The notes below the pieces were generated by a model, which saw only the letters and a list, made by a program, of their open reading frames with translations, was not told where the DNA came from and made no database searches. Source: Cyprinus carpio (taxonomy: Eukaryota; Chordata; Actinopteri; Cypriniformes; Cyprinidae). Taken from it: a stretch of 64,000 nucleotides of DNA. The stretch lies in assembly GCF_018340385.1 (NCBI RefSeq), contig NC_056608.1:22140065-22204064 (forward strand), read 5' to 3'. Made by a program: the position numbers and the translations under genes. This document shows positions 48,666 to 57,191 of this stretch, one piece after another; positions within the stretch are counted from its first letter, which is position 1, and the number at the start of each line of letters is the position of its first letter.

Positions 48666-48728
<63 letters not shown>
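48666..48728. repeat. (TA)n microsatellite
   Basis: Uninterrupted TA array of about 60 bp. Confidence 0.95.
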
Positions 48729-48730
<2 letters not shown>

Positions 48731-49404
48731 AAGACAATTATATATATTGGCTTAACTAGAAATAATTATCCAGTCATATGTAACTGTACTCAATGGGATT
48801 CACCATTGAATATGCCAAGCTATCCTAGAATTATGAGTTCCATTGTTTCATTACCACTCCACTGAATTGTGTATATTACATTTCCTCTCTGTGTGGAAGT
48901 CTCTTATGAAATCACTGACATGACATGAATAAATGTTTTTGCAGTTGGTTATACAACAAAGGTTTTCACAAGGTTCCGATTTATTTCTTATTTTGAAACA
49001 GATTGTAATGTTAACTTGCAGTGAGTTATTGGTTTTTTTAAACAGGTTTGGTCTAGTTAGTGGTCTGTTTCTTGTTTTGATAGGCTTTGTAGGGTGTTAT
49101 GGTGCATGCTGATTGTTATTGTATGTTCGGATGTATGTTGATGAAGTTACCAATGGAGTACCAGCAGGGGCGATCGTATTCCCAATGCCAACAACTGCAC
49201 CTGAACCAAGGACCAGCGATATAGCGCATTAGAAGATGGATTTTAGATGACTTCAAGACACATACAGGTACCGTCTCGTAAAATACTACAACGTTCCGTG
49301 TTTATGAATGAAGATATTAATTAAAAATTTGCCTATAGTGGGAAAGGGATCATGTAAAAAAGGCCACGCCTTTACCATATTTTTATTGTAGTAACTGTCA
49401 CTCG

Positions 49405-49745
49405 ACCATGTCATGTGTAGTCAATGCACAGTAACCACAAAATATAACTAAATATGCCTCTCTTACCATAACAGTAGGTTTTTTTTTTTTTCTTTTTTTT
49501 TTTCTGTGGTATTTGTAGTTAAAGCACAGTAACCTTAATACTTAATTATAGGTTTACCTCAGTAACCAGAGTTTTACTGTGGTATTTTCTAGTTAAAGCA
49601 CAATACCTCAATAACGTTACTTACTATGGGTTTACTACAGTGACTGTACTTTCAATGTGTTTTTTGTAGTTAAAGCCAGTAAGCTCAATACTTACTTTGG
49701 GTTTACCTAGTAACCATAGTTTTAATGTGATATTTGTAGTTATTA
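49405..49745. repeat. Degenerate tandem repeat, 70-76 bp period
   Basis: GTAGTTAAAGCACAGTAACC and variants start near 49415, 49515, 49590, 49666 and 49736. Each is followed by ATAC(T)TA..GGTTTAC and CAGTAACCATAGTTTTA(C/A)TGTG(G)TA. The units are diverged. Confidence 0.75.
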
Positions 49746-50045
49746 CACAGCTCTGGGGAATACTTGATTCTGATTGGTCAGTCACAACATTCCGAGGTAT
49801 ATTATCCCTGGATAACAACCTGTAAAAGCTAATAACACAGGCTCATCCGGGTAACAGCAGTCGGCTCTGTACTCTTGCTTGAACAGTTTTTTCTTGGTGG
49901 AAGCTTTGCATTTGTTTAACTAATAAAATATTAAAACTCGATTCAAAATGGTGTACAATTGTTTAATTATGTCATCCTGGTATCGCGGACTCTCTCTCGT
50001 TTCATACAAACGCAGCTGCTGCCATTTTGCTGCGACTGTTTTGTA
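49746..50045. repeat. Interspersed repeat CAGCTCTGGGGAATACTTG
   Basis: CTCTGGGGAATACTTGATTC, TGATTGGTCAGTCACAACAT, TAACACAGGCTCATCCGG and TATCGCGGACTCTCTCTCG are in an order I associate with a common cyprinid repeat. Boundaries are approximate. Confidence 0.55.
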
Positions 50046-50046
50046 C

Positions 50047-50125
50047 TGATCTTGATCTTGAAGCTGATCTTGAAGAAGCTGCCAAGGAGGCTGAACAAGT
50101 CCTTCAAAGGTTCAACCCTTCACAG
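50047..50125 (+). CDS. Candidate exon fragment ending at a splice donor
   Basis: An open + frame ends LEEAAKEAEQVLQRFNPSQ with the donor TTCACAG|GTAATG at 50125/50126. The peptide is a plausible amphipathic helix. The 5' part of the same frame runs into a repeat, so the true acceptor is not visible. It may be an exonised repeat. I do not recognise a gene. Confidence 0.2.
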
Positions 50126-50846
50126 GTAATGTTGAACACATCTGATTTGCTTTAATGAACACATCCTTATATTATGTGTTGATAAAATCTTTCGTTATAG
50201 TCCTTCCTCCCAAATATTTTGGTCATAGATAATTTTTAACAAACTGTCTTAACATGCATATATGTTTCTTTAACTTTGGTTTACATACCCCACGGTCCCA
50301 TCAGGAAGAATTATGTCATCCTGGTACCCTCAGAACAATCAAAAAAGTGTCATGTTGAAGTATTAATAATTAATACAATTTACCAAGTCAACAAATTCAT
50401 TTGATATTGGACAACCATACTCATACAAAACAAATCAGATCTTCAATTAATTTGGCCAAATCATATCACTTAAAACTGTTCACACCAAGAACAACAAAAT
50501 ATAATAGTAAACAGGTGTGGATGCTAAAATATTTACTGTTATACACGCTGTAGCTACAGTATTGTTGTCTGCTGTTTGTTGTTGTCAATGGTTTTATTGT
50601 TTATCATGTGATAAATTCTCTTTGGTCCTGTCTTGGAGGATTTCTCACAGATTACTTTAGTCCTTCTCAATCAGCTCTCTACAATATCAGTCCATCCAAA
50701 ACTTCCACATCTCTCTCTCTGTCTCTCGTGTGACACATCTGCTCTCAGCCCTTCACTGCCAGCTTCCAGTCTTAGCATGTCTACTTGTTTTAATTTCTCC
50801 TTTACAGTCAACACTCCCACTCCCATCTCTACTGTGAGCATTCCTG

Positions 50847-50852
<6 letters not shown>

Positions 50853-50932
<80 letters not shown>
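50853..50932. repeat. (TA)n microsatellite
   Basis: About 80 bp TA array. It directly follows a Ser/Pro-rich open frame (50633-50850) that otherwise ends in YIYI. Confidence 0.95.
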
Positions 50933-50933
<1 letters not shown>

Positions 50934-51237
50934 TTGATGAAAATTATAATTGTCTAAAAACATATAGTTGTTAACCAATTTAATCGGTACTTTATTTAGT
51001 CACAATAGAAGCAAACAATGATTACAGGAGAATAATAGTTGTAGAATACTGAAATATTGTTCTTAATCATTTTTTGCCTACTTGTTCATTAAAGGGAAGA
51101 AAATAATATATTTTCAACTGGAGCCTCAAAACTCACAGTTTGTAAAATATTATTTGGCATCTTATGACATTTTCTGTAAACAAATTCTCTTTTTATTGGA
51201 TTTATTTACTGGTCTATTTGTGAAGTTGAAATGCTAG

Positions 51238-51432
51238 ACATTTCTCACAATAACTTACTATACTAAAGGCTCCCTCCTACTGCAAGGCAATGAAGCAAGC
51301 CTGGACTCATTTGAGGAGATTTCCCCTCTGCTGAAAGCCACAGTAGAGAAGGAGAGAAACTGCACAAACTCCGAGGAGGAAGGCCCAGTGAATCCTTTAC
51401 CTTCACCACTTTACCATCCGAACATCAACTGA
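51238..51432 (+). CDS. Unrecognised open frame resembling a terminal coding exon
   Basis: From 51238 to TGA at 51430-51432 one + frame stays open for 64 codons without any ATG. It contains GSLLLQGNEASLDSFEEISP, LLKATVEKERNCTNSEEEGP and VNPLPSPLYHPNIN. The composition (acidic, Ser/Pro, no low complexity) looks more like a protein C-terminus than chance. A possible acceptor is TACTAAAG at 51268, with a weak pyrimidine tract. No matching upstream exon was found; it could be the remnant of a mobile element ORF. Confidence 0.3.
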   Translation, partial: TFLTITYYTKGSLLLQGNEASLDSFEEISPLLKATVEKERNCTNSEEEGPVNPLPSPLYHPNIN

Positions 51433-51513
51433 GAGACAGTTTAGCCCTACACTGAATTCAGAGAACACACTCAGGCCAAACTCTCAGACACACACAACAC
51501 AAACATTTACATC

Positions 51514-52036
51514 CAGGCAGAAGCGGTTTTTGGCAAGTTGCCCGGGGCGGCATTTTTTCATGATACATGGGGGGGCCGCACGAGCAGTTAAAAAAAAAAA
51601 AATTATAAACCTCTTTGCTGTCGCCCTTCTATTATCTATCATTTCACTGTGTGGCACCCCTGCAGTTCCCCTATGGATCTCTCCCAAGTGGAACGGACCG
51701 GGGTGGGGGGGTCACACCTCGACTTTCTTCCAAATAATGCACATTCCATTCATAGTATTATAAATACAGGCCTATAGTTCCTGCACATTTTAGTTTTTTT
51801 TGAATTGTGTGAAATGGCTAATAAAAATAGGTAATACAAAGCGATTATGTGGTCACCAAAGTGAATTGGTTTAGTCTTGACTTCTGGTCGTGAGTGACAG
51901 TGTTGGGGGGATGGGAAATCTGTTGATTGCCGAGTGCCAAATAAACACAGAGATGGACAGGAAAAGGTCAAAGCCATCAGGTGCCCAATTTAGAAAAGAA
52001 AAGAAAAGAAGAAGAGGAGAAACGAGCAAAAGATAA
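51514..52036 (+). mobile_element. 5' end of a probable hAT-type transposon with broken transposase start
   Basis: The left boundary has a CAGGCAGAAGCGGTTTTTGG-type terminus followed by a CCGGGGCGGC-rich leader. At 51953 an ATG opens MDRKRSKPSGAQFRK, matching the basic N-terminus (RKRSGAQxRK) of many fish hAT/ZMYM1-like transposases. An AAAGAAAAGAAAAGAAG slippage tract then shifts the frame into a stop at 52034. The rest of the transposase is not seen, so this is a truncated copy. The family call rests on the start motif only. Confidence 0.45.
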
Positions 52037-52595
52037 AGGCATGCAACTATGTTCCCACTGTATGATTCTTACTGTATCCATGTCATGAATGAAGGGCTAA
52101 TGTTAATTGGTGGGTATAACTCTTAAGTTTGTTAGCTTTTTTGCTATGATGCCTGCTATGCTTATACAACAATAATTCAGTTTTAACTCAACAAACACGA
52201 GATCTAATTTTGCTTTGCAACAAAACAGTTACAAGTTCAGTTATTCATTATTTCCATCAGTTGGGTAAACGTTAGGCCCTGTATTATATCCAACAGAATT
52301 TTCAAATCTGTGTAATTATAATTTAAATCGGACTACTTTTCGAATTGTATTTCATAAAACAGCATCTCAGACATTATGTCAAAACGTTATGGGGTTTCAG
52401 ATCAAAAAATGACTTTCTGTTACAGAACAGGGCATTGATTTCATACATGTCCACTGTAGAGGACATCAGGACTTAAATCATGTTTATCAGGCATTTTGGG
52501 AGACACAACTAGTGAATATGGAAATAAATTATACATCAATATTCCTATGAAATATTAGATATTTACAGTCAACACTCCCACTCCCATCTCTACTG
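52037..52595. other. AT-rich DNA between two element fragments
   Basis: No gene. At 52566-52604 a block (ACAGTCAACACTCCCACTCC, ATCTCTACTGTGAGCATTCC) repeats 50803-50845. Confidence 0.5.
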
Positions 52596-52599
52596 TGAG

Positions 52600-52980
52600 C
52601 ATTCCTTAAATGCATCAAAAGATGAAAAATGTTTTGACTCAGACTGCAAAACATTAAGAAAACAACTTTGGTTTACATACCCCATTACATACAACGCTGA
52701 CATAAGAACTGAATACTGTTCAAAATTAAAATAATACAAAGACACAATCAGAGCAAAAAAGAAACATCATCTGACCAAAAGTTTACAAGAAATATAAAAT
52801 TCTATAAATCATAATCAGTTCTAGGATATGTGGAATAATCTGGAAACAACTAAACCACTAGACTTGCCAATACAAGATGGAAACATTTGGATAAAACATT
52901 ATGCAAATTTATATAAAGAAATCCCTCCAAAACAACTCTTTAACAATTCTGATCAAATCAAAGTCTACACACTTATGAAA
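52600..52980 (+). mobile_element. Non-LTR retrotransposon, piece 1 (linker before RT)
   Basis: Codons starting MWNNLETTKPLDLPIQDGNI and then WIKHYANLYKEIPPKQL are characteristic of the region between endonuclease and reverse transcriptase in a fish non-LTR element (I/Nimb-like by memory). Upstream (52618-52660) CFDSDCKTLRKQ-like codons belong to the same ORF2. The frame then breaks in an (AC)n run near 52980. The matching RT continues at 57185, 4.2 kb away in the same orientation. Confidence 0.65.
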
Positions 52981-53444
52981 ACACACACACACACAAAAAA
53001 AAAAATAATTAAACACTCGACTTCCCAATTACACACGAATTGATGAAAAAACTCAAAAGCCAAACATTTTTAAAAAATGGTGTATACGTTTATTATAGAC
53101 GCTGCTAACTTAATATAATTATGACACCTATTTCCACACATTTGAATGGTGTTGTCTCAACTTAATTTAGGCAAATTGAACCCAAGAGCAAAATTCATCT
53201 TGAACCAACAAGATAAAATCATTTTCATTTGAATCATATTTTGGAATTTATCTGTAAACTATTTAATCTTGTTGAGCCAATTAATCTTAATCACTTAATT
53301 TAGAAAACCAGAAATATTTTGTTAACTACTACTGTTAAGTTAATTGTACAACTTTATTTACTTTAAACGAATATTTAATGACCGACATGTCTAGCAAAAT
53401 GTAATTTAATGCACAAATAAAATGTTCTCAAAGTGAATATCACA

Positions 53445-53540
53445 AGTTTTTCTTTATTCTTTATTTTTCCAGTGAAAAAAACAAAATATCATCCAAGAAA
53501 GATGAACAATATTGATATTTCAATGGGCAGGCCACAGCTA
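53445..53540 (-). other. 3' UTR and polyadenylation signals of the minus-strand gene remnant
   Basis: On the minus strand two AATAAA signals lie at 53465-53460 and 53458-53453, 76-88 nt beyond the stop codon at 53543-53541. Their position supports a real transcript end, ancestral or current. Confidence 0.5.
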
Positions 53541-53897
53541 CTACCTTCTTGCATCAAGATTTAGTCTTTTGAGAACACACTCCAGCATCTTGTTCTTGAG
53601 GGCTTGTACCTTCGGTAAAAGTTTTTGTCCATCCAAGTTTAAAGAACCCTTTCTGGATGACCTCAAATGTAGCTTTGAGTTTCTCGTGGGTAGCTGAGGT
53701 TCAAGGCATAAGTAAGTCCAAACAGCATGGCCACTGATACAGCTACATTCTTCAAAGAGCAGAGAACCTCAGTCCCTTCAATCACGATACCAACGTCCAC
53801 AGGCTTATCCCCTGGTTTGGTGTCCTTCGGATCGGACGATGTAGATCCCCCTTACCATCTGCTCTATGGCTTCTTTGGCATTCACCCAGTCACAATC
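53541..53897 (-). pseudogene. Decayed terminal exon of a multicopy teleost gene family
   Basis: The minus strand has a TTTTGCACAG acceptor at 53898, then codons for DCDWVNAKEAIEQM, DVGIVIEGTEVL, and AVSVAMLFGLTYALNLSYPR, then in shifted frames GQKLLPKVQALKNKMLECVL and LKRLNLDARR with TAG at 53543. The segment (IEG..VL, FGLIYALNLNYP, FEVIQK) is the C-terminus of a large family of fish proteins often annotated as uncharacterised or SAM-domain-containing. At least two frameshifts after LNLSYPR and a stop before DVGIV break it. Family name from memory; function unknown. Confidence 0.6.
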
Positions 53898-53959
53898 CTG
53901 TGCAAAACAAATAAAATGTGTTTCATTTGTAGAACAACAATCTTTAATAATGACAGTAA

Positions 53960-54600
53960 ACATTAGGGGAGCAACGGTTCAAAATGCTCACAGTTCGGTT
54001 CGTATCACGGTTTTAGGGTCACGGTTTCAGTACGGTTTGGTACGTGCTATGTTCAGGGAAAATAGGACTACTGTCAAATAAAAATTAAGAAAATAAAAAC
54101 AAATAATCAAACTACAAGCAACATTACAAATAAATACAGTAGAGCAAAGATTCAAATAAAATAAACAGTGCTTTTCAGTTTTTTTTTCAGGTATCTAACA
54201 GTTTGTGTAGTTTTTTTAGCTACAGAAAATGGATAGAGTAATCAAATATAAATAAACATTTGTTATTTGTTGTTTGATTTAACATTAAAAACACAGGCAG
54301 CAGGAATAGTTTTTTTCACGATCCAGTACATACTGTTACACATGCGATGTCTTTCTCGACTAATATACGTTCACTTAAGACATATCAGACTATGTTTGCT
54401 AGGATACTTGCCAAGATGGGCATGTTGCCATAATTTTTGTATGAATTTGGCCGCTGAAGCACAAGACTTGAAAGAGAACTCAGTATTTGCACACAGTCTG
54501 AAAAAAGCATGTGCGCACTTCGGATGAGCGCACACAAATCTTCTCACAGTTCTCTTTCGTGTCTTCCTTCTGAATGTTTAAGTTAACAAGGCTTTAATGA
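53960..54600. repeat. Interspersed repeat with CGGTTCGTATCACGGTTTTAG
   Basis: GGGGAGCAACGGTTCAAAAT, TTCGGTTCGTATCACGGTTT, AGGGTCACGGTTTCAGTACG form a start that I recognise from fish DNA repeats. The right end is not clear. Confidence 0.6.
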
Positions 54601-54633
54601 GTTTAGTTTAAACAAAGATAGCAACGGCGTACA

Positions 54634-55407
54634 TGACTGGACATACTCACCCTCATGTCATGCTGTAAGACTTTCGTTCATCTTTGGATCACAAATGAAG
54701 ATCTTTTTGATGAATTCTGAAAGCTTTCTGTCCCTCCATAAACAGCTATGCAACTGAGACTTTGACACTTCAAAAAGTTCATAAAGAGATCATAAAACTA
54801 CCTACTTCTGTCATTACTACATGAATCGAGCAGTTTAGTCCAAATTTTCTGAGACTCCATCGCTTGATGAAGAGATTTAATTTAGGATTTACTCGCATAG
54901 AAACATCAATCCAAAAGCAGAAGCTCAACCAAAAATAACCAACGCTTGAGAACAAACCTCTTCGGAAGTTTTAAACGTGCTGTGTAACACACACGAATGA
55001 ACCTCATTCTCCGCAATAAACTTCTACACATTTGAGCTTCCGGAAGAGGTTTGTTCTTGCACGTCATCCAGGTCCGGTTGAGCTTCTATATGTTTGCTGA
55101 TCAATGTTTATATGTGAATAAAAGCCTAAATTAAATCAGTTCATCATATAAAGCGATAGAGTCTCTTCAGAAAATTTGGTCTAAAGAGCTCAATTCATAT
55201 GGATTAGTTTTACGATCTCTTTATGAACTTTATAACACAAAGTTGCAATTGTGCTGCTGTCTATGAAGGGACAGAATGCTGTCAGATTTTATCAATAAGA
55301 TCTTCATTTGTGTTCTGAAGATGAATGAAGGTTTTACAGGTGTGGAACAACATGAAGGTGAGTAATTAATGACATGATTTTCATTTTTGGCTGAACTAAC
55401 CCTTTAA
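54634..55407. mobile_element. Foldback element (CTCACCCTCATGTC family)
   Basis: Left arm ACTCACCCTCATGTCATGCT, CTTTCGTTCATCTTTGGATC, GATCTTTTTGATGAATTCTG; right arm mirrors them (GATCTTCATTTGTGTTCTGA, AGATGAATGAAGGTTTTACA, GAAGGTGAGTAATTAATGAC) and ends CTGAACTAACCCTTTAA. There is an inner hinge near 54950-55080 (CTTCGGAAGTTT and GGAAGAGG mirrored). It sits inside the 4.2-kb block between the LINE pieces. Confidence 0.8.
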
Positions 55408-55430
55408 GATCATTACTTAATACAACTTAC

Positions 55431-55489
55431 CACGTGAAAAAGTAGACTAAAACCCAAGCATGGGATGCTGTTTATTGCTCTTGTAAAAC
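55431..55489 (-). other. Putative small exon X, copy 1
   Basis: Minus strand: acceptor TTATTTTACAG, 59 nt starting GTTTTACAAGAGCAATAAAC, donor TTTCACGTG|GTAAGTTG. The same exon with both splice sites is present at 55822-55882. It probably belongs to the 5' part of the minus-strand gene remnant; coding status unknown. Confidence 0.45.
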
Positions 55490-55556
55490 CTGTAAAATAA
55501 AAATTATATATATAAAAAATCATTTTTACATAAATTTGCAGTGTTCTCATCTTTAC

Positions 55557-55598
55557 CTGTCCAGAGAAATCACCTACAGAATGCTCAGCAGCAGTCGC
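55557..55598 (-). other. Putative small exon Y, copy 1
   Basis: Minus strand: acceptor CATTTCATTCAG, 42 nt (GCGACTGCTGCTGAGCATTC, TGTAGGTGATTTCTCTGGAC, AG), donor |GTAAAGATG. A copy lies at 56511-56553 where the acceptor AG has become CG. Confidence 0.4.
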
Positions 55599-55821
55599 CT
55601 GAATGAAATGGCTAAAATTATAACTGAAACAATCTAGTAAAATAACTATCAATTGTATGAAATCAGAAAATTACATTATACATTTTCTAATTTGGTTATC
55701 AAAACATTAGGTATGTCCAAGCACACACTAATAAAACACTTTAAACTTTCCTTTATTTTATTACAGTTATAATGAGCTAATTTTCTAAACCTATTTAAGA
55801 AAATTTCTTGATACAACTTAC

Positions 55822-55882
55822 CATGTGAAAAAGTAGACTAAAACCCAAGCATGTGATGCGGTTAATTAAACTCTTGTAAAAC
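55822..55882 (-). other. Putative small exon X, copy 2
   Basis: Minus strand: acceptor TTTTATTTTACAG, 61 nt, donor TTTCACATG|GTAAGTTG. It differs from copy 1 by a few substitutions and a short insertion; the splice sites are kept. Confidence 0.45.
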
Positions 55883-56315
55883 CTGTAAAATAAAAAAAAT
55901 ATATATAGAAAAAAAAAACATGAGATGTAGGGCATTCAATTAAACGATGACTGTGTTATTATTTCCAAATAATGTTTAGTGTCGCTACATAAACATTTCT
56001 GAAGAAAACAGGCCATCCTGCTCTACCGATGAAACCGAAGCTGATTAATGTGCAACATGCATTATAACTGAAATCAACAGAAAATGTGAATGCTGCCCCG
56101 GAAGACAAATTTCAAGCATTATATTTCACACAAGCAAAGATTAATTTGTGTCTTTAAATCATGCTTTAAATACATCTCATTTAATTACAGCAACTGTAAC
56201 AATAATTACAACAGACAACACAGTGATAAGTTTAAAGTATAAATATCACGTTTAAGATCATAACTATAAAGCATTATGGTTTTGAACACGTAACAGGAGT
56301 GAGGGAATGACTTAC

Positions 56316-56403
56316 AGTCACAGTATTTATCATCGCGTGCATCCGCTTGACCATCGTCACGTGACATGGGCCTAGCGCGCATGTGCTCTATACTGTATTC
56401 CAC
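56316..56403 (-). CDS. Putative first coding exon, minus strand
   Basis: An ATG at 56403-56401 opens MEYSIEHMRARPMSRDDGQA and then DARDDKYCD, ending at a donor TGTGACT|GTAAGTCA. It contains TCACGTGA and GCGCGCATGTGC, so it may instead be promoter DNA. It lies between the duplicated X/Y exon copies. Confidence 0.3.
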
Positions 56404-56510
56404 ACCGCCTGGTTGCTTGTTGATTTACATCAAGCATATAATTGTATTTACATTGACATCATTGTTTGTTAATTTGTTTTTACATTAATTGGCAGTGTTC
56501 TCGTCTTTAC

Positions 56511-56553
56511 TCGTACAGAAACATCACCTACAGCACGCTCAACAGTCGCCCGA
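56511..56553 (-). pseudogene. Exon Y, copy 2, with broken acceptor
   Basis: Matches exon Y (GCGACTG, TGTAGGTGATGTTTCTG, donor GTAAAGACG), but the expected ATTCAG acceptor reads ATTCGG. Either this copy is dead or the sequence here belongs to a longer first exon. Confidence 0.4.
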
Positions 56554-56846
56554 ATGAAATACCCATCTAAATTATACGTTAACTGAAACAATCTAGCAAA
56601 ATAACGCTTACAGCATGAGTTAGAACGAAGCGACTACCGCATTAATGTTTAATTATGTACATACATGCAGGCGTTTATATCGATTTACTATGTTTCATCG
56701 AGTATGAACATGTGACTAAGAGTAGTTCAGATATTCCAATAAGCGGTCAAATATCCGCTTAATGTCGAATTCTGACTGATTTAAATACGTTTTTACTCTC
56801 TATTCGCACAATGCAAACAAAGATGATAAACGACTTTTGAACTTAC

Positions 56847-56960
56847 CGATTCTACAGCATTCCCATAGACTGGACTCCACCACGTTGATGGCGCCCGCGG
56901 TAACTGAAGAGGTCACGTGGAGTTCCTGTCATCAGCGCATGCGCAAAAGTAGTAGTTTGA
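56847..56960 (-). promoter_or_regulatory. Putative minus-strand promoter and 5' UTR exon with NRF1 site
   Basis: A perfect GCGCATGCGC (NRF1 consensus) lies at 56935-56944 and an E-box CACGTG at 56914-56919. The minus strand then runs through CpG-rich DNA to a donor GTAGAATCG|GTAAGTTC at 56846. CpG density and the GCGC palindrome contrast with the AT-rich surroundings. Start site not determined. Confidence 0.45.
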
Positions 56961-57044
56961 CTCAAATCATTCTTTTTCGTTGTTTCGACAGAAATTAATT
57001 GAGCTCTTTTAAGGTTGTATGGATTTAGTTCAGGCTGATTTAAA

Positions 57045-57191
57045 ATAATTGTGTACATCCCTTAAAGTGATTAATTTTATTTGTTTCAAAATGCTCTATT
57101 TATTTTGATCTAACAACACCCAGATTTCATTTTTTTGAGTGTTATAATTGTGTACATCCCTTAAACTTGTTATTTTTATTTGTTTCAAAAT
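57045..57191. repeat. Tandem duplication, 99-bp offset
   Basis: ATAATTGTGTACATCCCTTA then TTATTTGTTTCAAAAT occurs at 57045-57091 and again at 57144-57191. Between the copies is CATTTTTTTGAGTGTT, an end typical of a fish MITE. The second copy touches the start of LINE piece 2. Confidence 0.75.

Noticed and set aside
50633..50974. 113-codon frame with a Ser/Pro/Leu-rich N-terminal part
   Set aside because: Half is TA-array translation; part of the rest is a local repeat copy, with no splice evidence.
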